Notes: a model not told the origin generated them from the sequence alone. A DNA stretch of 64,000 bases from Candidatus Nitrosopumilus sp. (GCA_029263475.1 JAJCXK010000026.1:1-64000), one strand, 5' to 3'. Counted from the first letter of the stretch, positions 42,866 to 51,351 are shown. Numbers and translations: made by a program.

Positions 42866-43102
42866 TTATACAATTTTAGGTTTAATTGTATTGTTTAAGG
42901 TAAGTGTGGGAGGAGGGATGTTTTCTCCATATGTCTTAATTATAGAATAGGTTCGCTCAAAAATATTTCTGCATTCTATAATTATATTTTCCAATTCCGA
43001 TTTTTTATCTTGATACCACTGCTCTGTATTTTGTCCATCAATAATTCGTGCATATCGTCCAATTTGTTCATGGGGATAAGTAGAATTATTTTTAATATAA
43101 AT
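42866..43102 (-). pseudogene. Decayed ORF in front of the OLD gene
   Basis: A minus-strand frame of 78 residues with good coding character (HEQIGRYARIIDGQNTEQWY, then ELENIIIECRNIFERTY) has no start codon. Directly upstream in the same phase is a TGA (43103-43105), beyond which the frame again looks coding-like for about 25 residues to a TAG. This resembles the end of a gene that acquired stops. Family unknown. Confidence 0.4.
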
Positions 43103-43220
43103 TCAAAGATGTGTTATGTCCTGATAAGTAATGATTTGTTTAATGACATCTTCTAGTAAATAATGGAATTTCTTCTAATTTGTAGAAAGTATTATGACCT
43201 CCTTCAGTTTTTATCTTATT

Positions 43221-45164
43221 ATGAAATTAATTGAATTAAAACTAAAAAATTTTAAAAAATTTATGGATGTAACTATTCCATTAAACCGTTCTCTAACTGT
43301 CTTTGTTGGACGTAATAATGCTGGAAAAACTAGTGTGTTACAGGCTATTGGTTTGGCATTGGATGTTCCAATTTCATTTACTGGGAAATATCTGAATAAA
43401 AAATGTGGTGATACAGGTACTTCTGAAATTAAATTATTTGTTCAGCTTACTCCTAAAGAATGGCTTAATGCAATTCATTTAGTTCAATATGATGTTGAAA
43501 CTACTGATGTAAATCTTGAACAATTATCTGAACGTGTATCTGTATTTCAAGTATCTGTAGATAGAATAATTTCATACGTTGACGGTATACAGACTGAAAA
43601 TAGAAAAATAATTCAATTACCAAATAAAGAATCATTAGAGTCTCTAGACATTTCGGAACAAAGAATTATTACTTTAGCCGTTGCTAGATTGCCTAATCAA
43701 AACCTCTCGATTTTTTCGGGAACGTTACATATTCCCGTAGAGAGAAAATTTAGTAAATCTGAATCTTTTATTCCCTTTGATAACTTAGTTGGAAGAAATG
43801 ATTATCAAGAATTAATTCGAAACATTTTATATCATTTAAAAAGAAAACGACCCGAAAAATATGCTGAATTAATTGAACAAATTACGAGTGTTTTTGAAGA
43901 TATAGATAATATTGATACGTCACATAACGAAGATAGTGGACAAATAAATTTCACTCTTAGACAAGAAGGAATCCCTGCAGATGTGGGGGAAATGGGTAGT
44001 GGAATTCAATCTGTCATCTTAATTCTGTCACAAATTCTGTCTCCAAATAAACGATTAGCTCTTTTAGATGAACCTGATGTTACTTTGCATCCCGGGTTAG
44101 TTAAACAACTTGTAGATTTTTTAAATGAAATTTCAAAAGATACACAAATAATTATCTGCTCTCATAATGAAACTTTTGTTAATGTCTTAGACAGATCAAA
44201 TATCTTACAAGTAAAAGGTGTTGATAGTTTAGAATCTACTGTCGTTGAATTAACTGAATCTAGTCAAGAGTTGGAAATTTTAGAAGATCTAGGTGTATCC
44301 ATGCAAAATTTTGATAAAGCTGAAGCTGAAACAAGTGAAGTGATTTTACTAGTTGAGGGTTCTACGGATTGGCATTATCTAAAAAAATTATTTAATATAA
44401 CAAAAATTTCACAACATCATAAATCTATCAGGATTAAAGAATTTCCATTACATGGAAAATATAGGAAAATAGATTCAAACTTACTGGATGAGATTAAAGG
44501 TTCAAGAACTCCCTTTTTATTGATTCGAGATAGAGATGAATCTTCTATTCCTGAAATTAACAAATATCATGAAACTTTGGGCGAAGACAGAGTTCATTTT
44601 CTTAGTAAAAGAGAAATTGAAAATTATACATTGGATTATGATGCAATATTAAAAACAATATTGGAAAAATCAAAATCAAAATCCTTAGAAATACAATCTG
44701 TTGTTAATAGATTATCTAAAGAAGGTGTAGCTGTTAAGGTAAAAGAACTGTCTACATCACTCATGCAAAAAGTTTTGTTGTTACGGTTGATCCATAATAT
44801 GCCTTTTAAATTACTAACATTCCCAGAATTAGGTGATTTTGTAGAAAATAACTTAAACAAAAATATTGATGAAATTGTGGGTTATTTCTCTACAAATTTA
44901 CTAAATAAAATGTTAGAATTAAATCCTCAAAAAATCAAAGACTTTCTAACTGAAGAAAATCAAAAACTTGAATCTGAATGGAATGATGAAAATTTCTTAA
45001 ACATATGTCCTGGTAAAGATCTTCTTAAATTAATTAATAAATGGACTGCCAAAGATTTTGGAATAAACATAACTTGTGATGATCTAATAGACAATTTAGA
45101 TAATGTTGATAATGATATTGCTAAACTTTCTGAAAAAATAATCAAATTGGGAAAAACATCATAA
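43221..45164 (+). CDS. OLD-family nuclease (ABC ATPase + TOPRIM)
   Basis: The protein has 647 residues from ATG 43221 (MKLIELKLKNFKKF is the typical start). Walker A is GRNNAGKT at residues 30-37, the signature region is GEMGSGIQSVILIL and Walker B LALLDEPDVTLHP, then SHNETF. The C-terminal half starts a TOPRIM domain: VILLVEGSTDWHYL (Glu) and LLIRDRDESS (DxD). OLD nucleases act alone or with a GajB-type helicase (Gabija). No such partner gene is adjacent, so this is a class 1-like solo OLD. Defence or DNA repair is likely. Confidence 0.87.
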   Translation: MKLIELKLKNFKKFMDVTIPLNRSLTVFVGRNNAGKTSVLQAIGLALDVPISFTGKYLNKKCGDTGTSEIKLFVQLTPKEWLNAIHLVQYDVETTDVNLEQLSERVSVFQVSVDRIISYVDGIQTENRKIIQLPNKESLESLDISEQRIITLAVARLPNQNLSIFSGTLHIPVERKFSKSESFIPFDNLVGRNDYQELIRNILYHLKRKRPEKYAELIEQITSVFEDIDNIDTSHNEDSGQINFTLRQEGIPADVGEMGSGIQSVILILSQILSPNKRLALLDEPDVTLHPGLVKQLVDFLNEISKDTQIIICSHNETFVNVLDRSNILQVKGVDSLESTVVELTESSQELEILEDLGVSMQNFDKAEAETSEVILLVEGSTDWHYLKKLFNITKISQHHKSIRIKEFPLHGKYRKIDSNLLDEIKGSRTPFLLIRDRDESSIPEINKYHETLGEDRVHFLSKREIENYTLDYDAILKTILEKSKSKSLEIQSVVNRLSKEGVAVKVKELSTSLMQKVLLLRLIHNMPFKLLTFPELGDFVENNLNKNIDEIVGYFSTNLLNKMLELNPQKIKDFLTEENQKLESEWNDENFLNICPGKDLLKLINKWTAKDFGINITCDDLIDNLDNVDNDIAKLSEKIIKLGKTS

Positions 45165-45346
45165 CAAATCTAAAACTTCCATAATCTGATCAATGGTGGT
45201 CTAAATTCACTTTTACAATGAACTAAAACCTAGAATCTTTGTTTAAACTCACTTCAATCACGTGCTAAAACCAGGGGAATGGAGGCAAATCAGCCATGTC
45301 CCTCGAGGGAATTTCATTAAATTTTTTAAATATTGGGCGTCAAAAT

Positions 45347-45384
45347 TTTGGATTCGAACTTTATCGTGGCAGGTCCGGTCGAGT
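45347..45384. repeat. 38-base direct repeat (second copy 46496-46533)
   Basis: Both copies read TTTGGATTCGAAC, a variable middle, then CAGGTCCGGTCGAGT; 33 of 38 bases agree. They bracket the channel-like gene at 45450-46406. A 12-base palindrome, TCCCTCGAGGGA, lies just before the first copy (45299-45310). They could be remnants of an insertion or a duplicated regulatory site. Confidence 0.7.
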
Positions 45385-45449
45385 CCGTAAATTCATTTTT
45401 CATGAATGCTGAGTCTTGATTTATAATCCTAAAAAACGATCTTCTTGTA

Positions 45450-46406
45450 TTGAAATCCGCATTTTTATTTTATGGGGTACTCATGTCCATTCTATTTTTA
45501 CCGCTTCTCGACGAATCTTGGGCTCAAGAATCATCAAATACCGATCCTTTTCCAACAACATATGATTCTGGGATCAGCTTGATGAACATTGGAGAAATTG
45601 ACAAAAAAGCTGGAACCTATTGGATGGACTTTTTCTTTTACATGGAGTCTGACTCCGTAGATTTTACTCAAGACATTCCTGAAATCGTTTTCATGAATGC
45701 TAGGGATATTGAAATAGACGAACCTCACGTTACGCCAAACTATTTTGAAATCCGAGTTAAGGGGGACTTTGCCACCAAATTAGACTTTGAAAAATTCCCT
45801 TTTGAAAAACATGATTTGGTTATCGAGATTGAACCAAAATTACCACATGATACAAGTAAGTTTGTTTTCAGAGAGAATCCTGAAAATTCAATTGACTCCG
45901 AAATGAAAATATCTTCAAATTTGAAAATGTTTGATTCTGATGCTAAAACTACCTCTCATACGTATTTTGATGGATTGGAGTTTTCTAGAATTGTAGTTAC
46001 TTATACCGTTGGACCGGAACCTTTTGGAAGTGCATTCAAAACATTTCTTCCTGTAAGTATTATAGTTGGAATTTCTCTAATAATATTTTTCATCCCTGGA
46101 CACTATACCCCTAGAATTTATCTTACTGCTCCCTTGTTGCTTGCGGCAGTTTACTGGCATCAGAGTAGTCTGGCACATTTACCTGCACTTGGCTATGTTA
46201 CAAGTTTTGATAAACTAATGATCTTGTACTATCTTCTTTTTGTAAACAGCATTCTGTCTTTGGCTATTCAGATGCGAGTTTCTGAAAAAGACAAAAATGA
46301 CATCCGTGTAAAAAAATACAATAAGATTTTTACATTTTCTACAATTGGACTGATCCTTTATGCGTTAGTTCGTATTCTGACAAACGAAGATACTTGGTCT
46401 GTATAA
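45450..46406 (+). CDS. Pentameric ligand-gated ion channel-like (Cys-loop superfamily) protein
   Basis: The protein has 318 residues. A signal peptide (MKSAFLFYGVLMSILFLPLL) precedes a beta-rich domain with YWMDFFFYME and the FPFEKHDLVIEIE stretch, which matches the FPFDxQ-type motif of pLGIC ectodomains. Four hydrophobic segments follow in pLGIC order: FLPVSIIVGISLIIFFI, a second with LTAPLLLAAVYWHQS, LMILYYLLFVNSILSLAI, and a last one near IGLILYALVRIL. The Cys loop is absent, as in prokaryotic members. Ion selectivity and ligand cannot be inferred. Confidence 0.65.
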   Translation: MKSAFLFYGVLMSILFLPLLDESWAQESSNTDPFPTTYDSGISLMNIGEIDKKAGTYWMDFFFYMESDSVDFTQDIPEIVFMNARDIEIDEPHVTPNYFEIRVKGDFATKLDFEKFPFEKHDLVIEIEPKLPHDTSKFVFRENPENSIDSEMKISSNLKMFDSDAKTTSHTYFDGLEFSRIVVTYTVGPEPFGSAFKTFLPVSIIVGISLIIFFIPGHYTPRIYLTAPLLLAAVYWHQSSLAHLPALGYVTSFDKLMILYYLLFVNSILSLAIQMRVSEKDKNDIRVKKYNKIFTFSTIGLILYALVRILTNEDTWSV

Positions 46407-46642
46407 TTTCTGATGTTGATTGTGACTGATGGGTTTCTCTCTCAGGCATGAGTCATGTCTGAAATTCTTTAATGATGTTAAATTTGGACACGATTTTTGG
46501 ATTCGAACCTTATTGCCACAGGTCCGGTCGAGTTTACAAACGTGTATCTGTTATGTAGGCTTTGAACTAAAATCAGAAATCCTTCTCCCTGTATTGTTTC
46601 GATTTCTTTAGATTCATAATAAACCTGAGCCCAAAGTTTGAC

Positions 46643-46861
46643 ATGGTTTGTAAGGGTACATGTGATAGATACAAGGCTGGTAAACCGTTTGGAATTAATG
46701 GACGATATGGGATTGGACAGAAAAGATGTTCGATATGTGAAATTTTCATGAATTGGGACGGTAAACATTGTCCATGTTGTGGTTATACATTAAGAACAAA
46801 GCCAAAGGGAACTCAGACCAGACAAAAATTAATGATAATACAGCAAATAAGAAGAATCTAA
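46643..46861 (+). CDS. Thaumarchaeal zinc-ribbon protein
   Basis: The product has 72 residues. CKGTCDRYKA, then GQKRCSICEIFMNWDG and HCPCCGYTLRTKP give three CxxC-like pairs separated by basic residues. This pattern recurs as a multi-copy family in Thaumarchaeota. It is basic overall, so nucleic-acid binding is plausible. It lies alone between the channel-like gene and rps17e. Confidence 0.75.
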   Translation: MVCKGTCDRYKAGKPFGINGRYGIGQKRCSICEIFMNWDGKHCPCCGYTLRTKPKGTQTRQKLMIIQQIRRI

Positions 46862-46987
46862 ACCTCTCTATGATTAATTGCACATTACATTACAAATTGT
46901 AAAAAACTTCTTTTGGGCTTGTGACTGTATACTGGCTCATTCTTTGCCAGTTATAGGTATAAAATACCCCCATCCTTTAGACGACCA

Positions 46988-47332
46988 GTGGATAGAATAA
47001 AGCGATTAGCATATGAGGTTCTAGATGGGCACAAATCTAAGTTTGGTGTGGATTTTGCTGATAATAAAAAGGCCTTGAATCAGATTTCTATTGTACGTTC
47101 CAAGACTTTAAAAAACAAAATTGCTGGGTATATTACTAAATTTATTAAAAAAGAAATTCGTGAAGAAAAAGCTAAACAATCAAGAATTGAATCTTCTAGA
47201 TCTGAACAAGTTGAGATTGAAGTTCCTGAATCCCCTGATTCTGTCGAAGAGATAACTTTGACTAATGAATCCCCTGATTCTGTCGAAGAGATAACTTTGA
47301 CTAATGAAACTGACGAACAAAAAACCGAATAA
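46988..47332 (+). CDS. rps17e: 30S ribosomal protein eS17 with acidic repeat tail
   Basis: The protein has 114 residues from a GTG. The first 60 are eS17 (IKRLAYEVLDGHKSKFGVDF, then SKTLKNKIAGYITKFIKKE). The tail is acidic and contains an exact 13-residue duplication (ESPDSVEEITLTN twice). Most archaeal eS17 end near residue 65, so the tail is an addition. It lies 35 bases before the Cgi121-fusion gene. Confidence 0.88.
   Translation: MDRIKRLAYEVLDGHKSKFGVDFADNKKALNQISIVRSKTLKNKIAGYITKFIKKEIREEKAKQSRIESSRSEQVEIEVPESPDSVEEITLTNESPDSVEEITLTNETDEQKTE
47228..47305. repeat. Exact 39-base tandem duplication in rps17e
   Basis: Bases 47228-47266 are repeated without change at 47267-47305. The unit is 13 codons, so the frame is kept. 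Absence of any third-position difference points to a recent event. Confidence 0.9.
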
Positions 47333-47367
47333 TAAACTAAATATTATTTTCTAAATTGCGAATAGGT

Positions 47368-48141
47368 ATGTTTACTGTAAAGTTTATTGGAGGTGCCAAA
47401 AAATCATTTCCAATCGAATATTTGGAAATTGATAAATCTGATATATCTATTCGAGAATTAGTTGATTTATTATTAGATCTAAAACCTGTAGGTTCTCCAA
47501 AGCTTGATACTGATAATGTCTTAATTGCAGTAAATGGATCTGATTCGTCCGCAATGGATGGAAAAGATACAAAAATAAAAAATAATGATGTTGTGAGTAT
47601 TATTCCAGTAATTCATGGAGGTTCATCTAAAAAAATTACTTTTGAATGTGCTAAAAAACAAATTCAAGTAATTGAGATTCAAGGTAAAAAATCAATTAAT
47701 GTAGAGTTCATTGATAACCTGCGAAAAAAGTACCCAAAACTTGTACTTCAAGCTGTGTCCAGTAATTTCATTTTAAACAACTATCATTTGAAAAAAATTA
47801 TTTCGTTGACTTTTGCCTCTAAAAAAAATGATATTTTACTTTCAAATAAACTTGAAATTGATCTTCTTATGAGATTTGCATTAACAACACAAATTTCTCG
47901 TGCGATAAAACAAGTTGGAATTAAACCTAATTCTAATTTCGTTTTAATTGCAATTGGTGGAAAAACAACTTTGAATTTACTGTATCGTGAATTGTCGTCA
48001 ATGTCTGTATCTTTATTTTCAAAAAATCATGATTTGTATTTAAAAAAACATTTTAAAATAACAAAAAACCATGTTGATTCAATTCATTCGAAGACTCCTC
48101 TGGAGGATATTTTGATAGAAAAAGCAGCAATCTTATTCTGA
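47368..48141 (+). CDS. Ubiquitin-like (MoaD-type) domain fused to Cgi121
   Basis: The protein has 257 residues from ATG 47368 (a TTG at 47356 is in phase). Residues 1-85 form a beta-grasp domain of MoaD/ThiS/SAMP type (MFTVKFIGGAKKSFP, then NVLIAVNGSDSSAMDGKDTK and VVSIIPVIHGG) with a Gly-Gly at 84-85 exactly where free family members end. Residues about 88-257 match Cgi121, the KEOPS subunit that recruits tRNA for t6A synthesis (KLVLQAVSSNFILNNYHLKK, then LLMRFALTTQISRAIKQVGI). Sua5 lies 0.5 kb away, supporting the t6A link. Confidence 0.72.
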   Translation: MFTVKFIGGAKKSFPIEYLEIDKSDISIRELVDLLLDLKPVGSPKLDTDNVLIAVNGSDSSAMDGKDTKIKNNDVVSIIPVIHGGSSKKITFECAKKQIQVIEIQGKKSINVEFIDNLRKKYPKLVLQAVSSNFILNNYHLKKIISLTFASKKNDILLSNKLEIDLLMRFALTTQISRAIKQVGIKPNSNFVLIAIGGKTTLNLLYRELSSMSVSLFSKNHDLYLKKHFKITKNHVDSIHSKTPLEDILIEKAAILF

Positions 48142-48657
48142 CATACTTCGTTTAGTCTTTTCAGTACTTAGTATGTCTGTTTTTTTTAATATTGAAATCC
48201 CAGTTACGCTGCCTAAGATTTCAATTAAGAGAATTTTGTCTGGAAAATCAAGTGAGACTTTATTTTTTACTTTGTTTGCAATTCTTGTAATTATGTCTTG
48301 ACTTGACACGTTTGAGTTTCTTTTTTCAATCAATATCCTGTATGTTTCATCCTCTTGAATTTGTCTGGATATGTCTGTGACATTTTTTTCTATATATTCA
48401 ACCTTGGTTTCCACGACTATTTGTATTGGTATCCATCTTAGGCAATATCTGATACTCCACGGTTCATCCAGAAGCATTTCTCTAATTTTACCTATTATTT
48501 CAATGGGATCAATTTTAGTTTCGGCTGTTAAGATTCCTGACATGTTTGATATTGAAACCTTGACATTTGAATCTCCAAATTGGTCTAAAATGTCTATAAT
48601 TTCTTCCTCGGCATCAGATTCAAAATGTCTGGCACATGTGATTATCAAGTTCATCAT
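48133..48657 (-). CDS. THUMP-domain protein
   Basis: The protein has 174 residues. MNLIITCARHFESDAEEEI is the usual start of archaeal Tan1-like THUMP proteins, and the C-terminal half (RILIEKRNSNVSSQDIITRI, then VSLDFPDKILLIEILG) is the THUMP core that grips the tRNA acceptor end. No catalytic domain is attached, so it is probably an adaptor for tRNA cytidine acetylation or another modification. It overlaps sua5 by four bases and the Cgi121 fusion by nine. Confidence 0.8.
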   Translation of the reverse strand: MMNLIITCARHFESDAEEEIIDILDQFGDSNVKVSISNMSGILTAETKIDPIEIIGKIREMLLDEPWSIRYCLRWIPIQIVVETKVEYIEKNVTDISRQIQEDETYRILIEKRNSNVSSQDIITRIANKVKNKVSLDFPDKILLIEILGSVTGISILKKTDILSTEKTKRSMSE

Positions 48658-49262
48658 CCCAAAATTTCCTTTTTAGTCAAATAACCTTCACGTATGATTT
48701 CGATCCTTCCATTTTCAATCTCTATTATTGTCGATACTGCTTTACTTGTAATTGTTCCCCCGTCAATAAAAACATCGTAATCTTGTAAATTTTTAAAACA
48801 TTCATCAGGATTCGTATATGGAGAATGTCCTGAAATATTTGCACTAGTACCAACAAGGAAATTACATTTTTTCAATAGTTTTAATGTGCATTTGTGATTG
48901 GGAACTCTAACTGCAATTTTATCATTTAAGTTAAGCGATTTTTTCAAATTTTTATCTGTTAATTTAAGAATTATTGTTAATGGACCTGGCCAACACCTCT
49001 CGACAATTTTTTTGGTAAATCCATCAATATGACAAATTTTGCTAGCTGTTTCTATTGAATACGTTAAGATTGGAACTGATTTTCCAATGTCTCTGGATTT
49101 TATTTCATAAATCTTCTCTACTGATTCCTTATTGTACGGATCACACCCTATTCCATACACTGTATCGGTTGGAAATACCACGATCCCTCCAGCATTAATT
49201 ATTTCGTTGACATCTTCAATTGCTTTACTATTGCAATTTGTTTTCAATGCTTTTGTAGTCAT
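48654..49262 (-). CDS. sua5: Threonylcarbamoyl-AMP synthase (Sua5/YrdC)
   Basis: The enzyme has 202 residues and makes threonylcarbamoyl-AMP for tRNA t6A37. Motifs: GGIVVFPTDTVYGIGCDPYN, KSRDIGKSVPILT, CWPGPLTIIL, AVRVPNH and LVGTSANISGHSPY. Only the YrdC domain is present (no C-terminal Sua5 domain). It overlaps the THUMP gene, and the Cgi121 fusion follows convergently, so tRNA-modification genes cluster here. Confidence 0.92.
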   Translation of the reverse strand: MTTKALKTNCNSKAIEDVNEIINAGGIVVFPTDTVYGIGCDPYNKESVEKIYEIKSRDIGKSVPILTYSIETASKICHIDGFTKKIVERCWPGPLTIILKLTDKNLKKSLNLNDKIAVRVPNHKCTLKLLKKCNFLVGTSANISGHSPYTNPDECFKNLQDYDVFIDGGTITSKAVSTIIEIENGRIEIIREGYLTKKEILG

Positions 49263-49396
49263 TTTTGTTTAATCACCATTTATTTTTGAACTGTCTTTTA
49301 CATTACAATGTATTCTTTTAAAAATATGTTTGGTGCTCATGATTGCGATAATATGGGTTTGATCATCATCTAAATACAAATTTGATATTTTGACAG

Positions 49397-49693
49397 TTAT
49401 ATGCTCAATCCAAAATTATCTGCAAAATTTGTAAATGTATTGTATGCTTGTAAAAATTCTCTACCTGATTGACTAATCTTGTATTTATTTGAGCTTTGAT
49501 TGTCGACTTTTTCTAATAGTCCTTGTGATACAAGAGTTTTCAATATTCTTGAAATTCTAGAATGTGAGATGTTTGCTTTTCTAATTAAATAGGTGATTGT
49601 TGCCCCATCTTCATCTTGAAGATCATCTCTTGTAGTTGATAGAATATCGCCAATAATTTTCATATGCGTTCTGTATTCTGTCATTTGTGTCAT
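49397..49693 (-). CDS. HTH_45-type winged-helix regulator
   Basis: The protein has 98 residues and is the third member of the family in this window: TYLIRKANISHSRISRILKTLVSQ, a wing (YKISQSGREFL) and a C-terminal helix ending NFADNFGLSI. It is less similar to the other two than they are to each other. Isolated between sua5 and a membrane gene; target unknown. Confidence 0.82.
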   Translation of the reverse strand: MTQMTEYRTHMKIIGDILSTTRDDLQDEDGATITYLIRKANISHSRISRILKTLVSQGLLEKVDNQSSNKYKISQSGREFLQAYNTFTNFADNFGLSI

Positions 49694-49804
49694 TGATTGA
49701 TATTGTAATTTCTATGATAGGGCGTTGATATTTTCCAATATACTAAAAAGACAAAAGAATTTGACCCCTTTATGATTTATCAATATTTTGAGCCTGAGTG
49801 GAAA

Positions 49805-50446
49805 TCATTCTAAATCTTTGTCAAAGTTTATTTTTCGTAATGGCACTTTACTTACTGGAACAAATAACGATAGTAATCCTCCTATTTTTATTATCATTGA
49901 TATTGGATACATGATTGATTCTGGAAAAACGAATGAATACCATCCTAAAAATTCCCCTAATGCTAGAAGTCCTAAACCTGCAGAAACCCAAATGGTTCCT
50001 TTGTTTCGATTTTCAAAATATGATAGCATTGTTTCAATTGCGCCATATGCTAGTAAAATGAATGAAATTGATCTAAAAACATGTTCTATTTGAACAGATG
50101 AAACTAGAAACAATGGGAATATTCCAACTGATCTAAAATAGCTGGATTTTGGAAAAAATGATTTAATGCTATGTGAGAATGCAATGAAAAAATATCCTAT
50201 TGTTTGAATAACAATTCCAACTGTCTGAATCCATTTTTCTATACTTCCTGATTTTGTGACAAAATCCTCTATCATATAGCCTGTCCAAATGACAAAAAAT
50301 CCCAAACTAATTGAAATAAACGCGATTGTTAATCTGAATAATGTTGGACTTCCTGTATTTCTAAACCCAATAAATGATATCATTCCTATGGAAAGTCCAA
50401 CCAAAAATCCTACCAAATTAAGAATATTTTCAAATAAAAATTCCAA
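49805..50446 (-). CDS. Multi-span membrane protein
   Basis: The product has 213 residues and about seven hydrophobic segments (for example NLVGFLVGLSIGMISFIGF, LGFFVIWTGYMIEDFV, and IYPISMIIKIGGLLSLF-like at the end). The layout is close to that of the protein at 14642-15409. No catalytic or transport motif is visible, so the function is unknown. Confidence 0.65.
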   Translation of the reverse strand: MEFLFENILNLVGFLVGLSIGMISFIGFRNTGSPTLFRLTIAFISISLGFFVIWTGYMIEDFVTKSGSIEKWIQTVGIVIQTIGYFFIAFSHSIKSFFPKSSYFRSVGIFPLFLVSSVQIEHVFRSISFILLAYGAIETMLSYFENRNKGTIWVSAGLGLLALGEFLGWYSFVFPESIMYPISMIIKIGGLLSLFVPVSKVPLRKINFDKDLE

Positions 50447-50505
50447 TGATGTTTAGCAATGAGTCAATCTAATTATTTTAATCTGGTGAATGACTTCATA
50501 CGTTG

Positions 50506-50715
50506 TTAATCCCATTCGTCAAGTGAACCTGAAGTATGGCCTTCTGTACTTCCAGTATAGTCTCCTAGGATGTCTGAATACTTTGATTCGTTATGAGCTA
50601 TAAATTTTACATATTCTCCATAACTCATGTCTAGATCACAGGAGCTACATTTTACCAGAGAATAATCCATTGTTAATTCCGCATTTTCTTTACATTTTGG
50701 ACATTTGATCTTCAT
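50506..50715 (-). CDS. Small zinc-ribbon protein
   Basis: The product has 69 residues from ATG 50715 (an ATG five codons upstream is possible). KCPKCKENAELTMDYS, then VKCSSCDLDMSYGEYV form a classic C-x2-C...C-x2-C ribbon, followed by an acidic, Ser/Gly-rich tail. Probably a nucleic-acid or protein-binding adaptor. No partner is evident. Confidence 0.7.
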   Translation of the reverse strand: MKIKCPKCKENAELTMDYSLVKCSSCDLDMSYGEYVKFIAHNESKYSDILGDYTGSTEGHTSGSLDEWD

Positions 50716-50772
50716 GCCTAGCAATGCCAATCATAACTATTATTACTTTACATTTGAAAAATTGGATTCATA

Positions 50773-51147
50773 CTAATCTCTAAAATTATGTATTAAACTG
50801 AGTACTTTTTTGATAATGCTTGTATGATCTGCATTGATTTCCATTGTAAGTAATAGCATGTGTTTTTCATTTATTGGAAATGTAATTCGTTTTAGTTTTT
50901 CATACTCTGCCATGGCGTATTTGGTATTGCCTAGTTTATGTTCAATATTTTTCCTAGTATGCCATCTTTGGCTTGCATAATAATGCATCATTTTAAGTTC
51001 ATCATTGTTGAGAATTGGAATGATATTTTCTTTGAATCCTCCACAGATTTTTTCACCAGTGTCACTTTGAATTACGGCATAACGAATAGTTGAATCTATT
51101 TCCATAACATTTGCATATAATTTATCAAAATCCAATATTGACTTCAT
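50773..51147 (-). CDS. Conserved thaumarchaeal protein (possibly roadblock-like)
   Basis: The protein has 124 residues. RYAVIQSDTGEKICGGFKEN and HMLLLTMEINADHTSIIKKV alternate strands and helices in a way compatible with a profilin/roadblock-type fold. Families of this kind (annotated as DUF6659 elsewhere, to my recollection) are multi-copy in Thaumarchaeota. That name is not verified here. Confidence 0.6.
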   Translation of the reverse strand: MKSILDFDKLYANVMEIDSTIRYAVIQSDTGEKICGGFKENIIPILNNDELKMMHYYASQRWHTRKNIEHKLGNTKYAMAEYEKLKRITFPINEKHMLLLTMEINADHTSIIKKVLSLIHNFRD

Positions 51148-51223
51148 CTATATCTATTATTAAAATTTAAATCTAAAATTTTAATTATTTTTACACTATT
51201 GGAAAATAAGAATTCGATTGGCC

Positions 51224-51351
51224 ATGTATGTATGTGATGTCTGTTCACAGTATTTGAAACGCTTCTTTGTCTGGATTGGCATTTACGTGTTCATCAAATG
51301 ATAAAAAATGACTTTTATTGTATGTCAACATGTGAGGCTTTACATTATTAA
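51224..51351 (+). pseudogene. Frameshifted C2H2 zinc-finger mini-gene
   Basis: From ATG 51224 the frame reads MYVCDVCSQY and then leaves the finger. Adding one T to the TTT at 51252-51254 gives MYVCDVCSQYFETLLCLDWH, then LRVHQMIKNDFYCM: C-x2-C, Phe, Leu, H-x3-H, a canonical C2H2 finger, ending TCEALHY at TAA 51351 after 42 residues. An indel in a real gene or in the assembly is likely. Confidence 0.5.

Noticed and set aside
43221-45164. Complete Gabija system
   Set aside because: The OLD nuclease is present but no UvrD-like GajB helicase gene follows; the downstream gene is channel-like.
45347-45384. tRNA remnant (GGATTCGAAC looks like the reverse of a T arm)
   Set aside because: The stem expected around the TTCGAAT loop does not pair beyond two bases in either copy, and no acceptor or anticodon arm follows.
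46478-46768. Minus-strand frame of 96 codons
   Set aside because: It is antisense to the repeat and to the start of the zinc-ribbon gene, and has no recognisable features.
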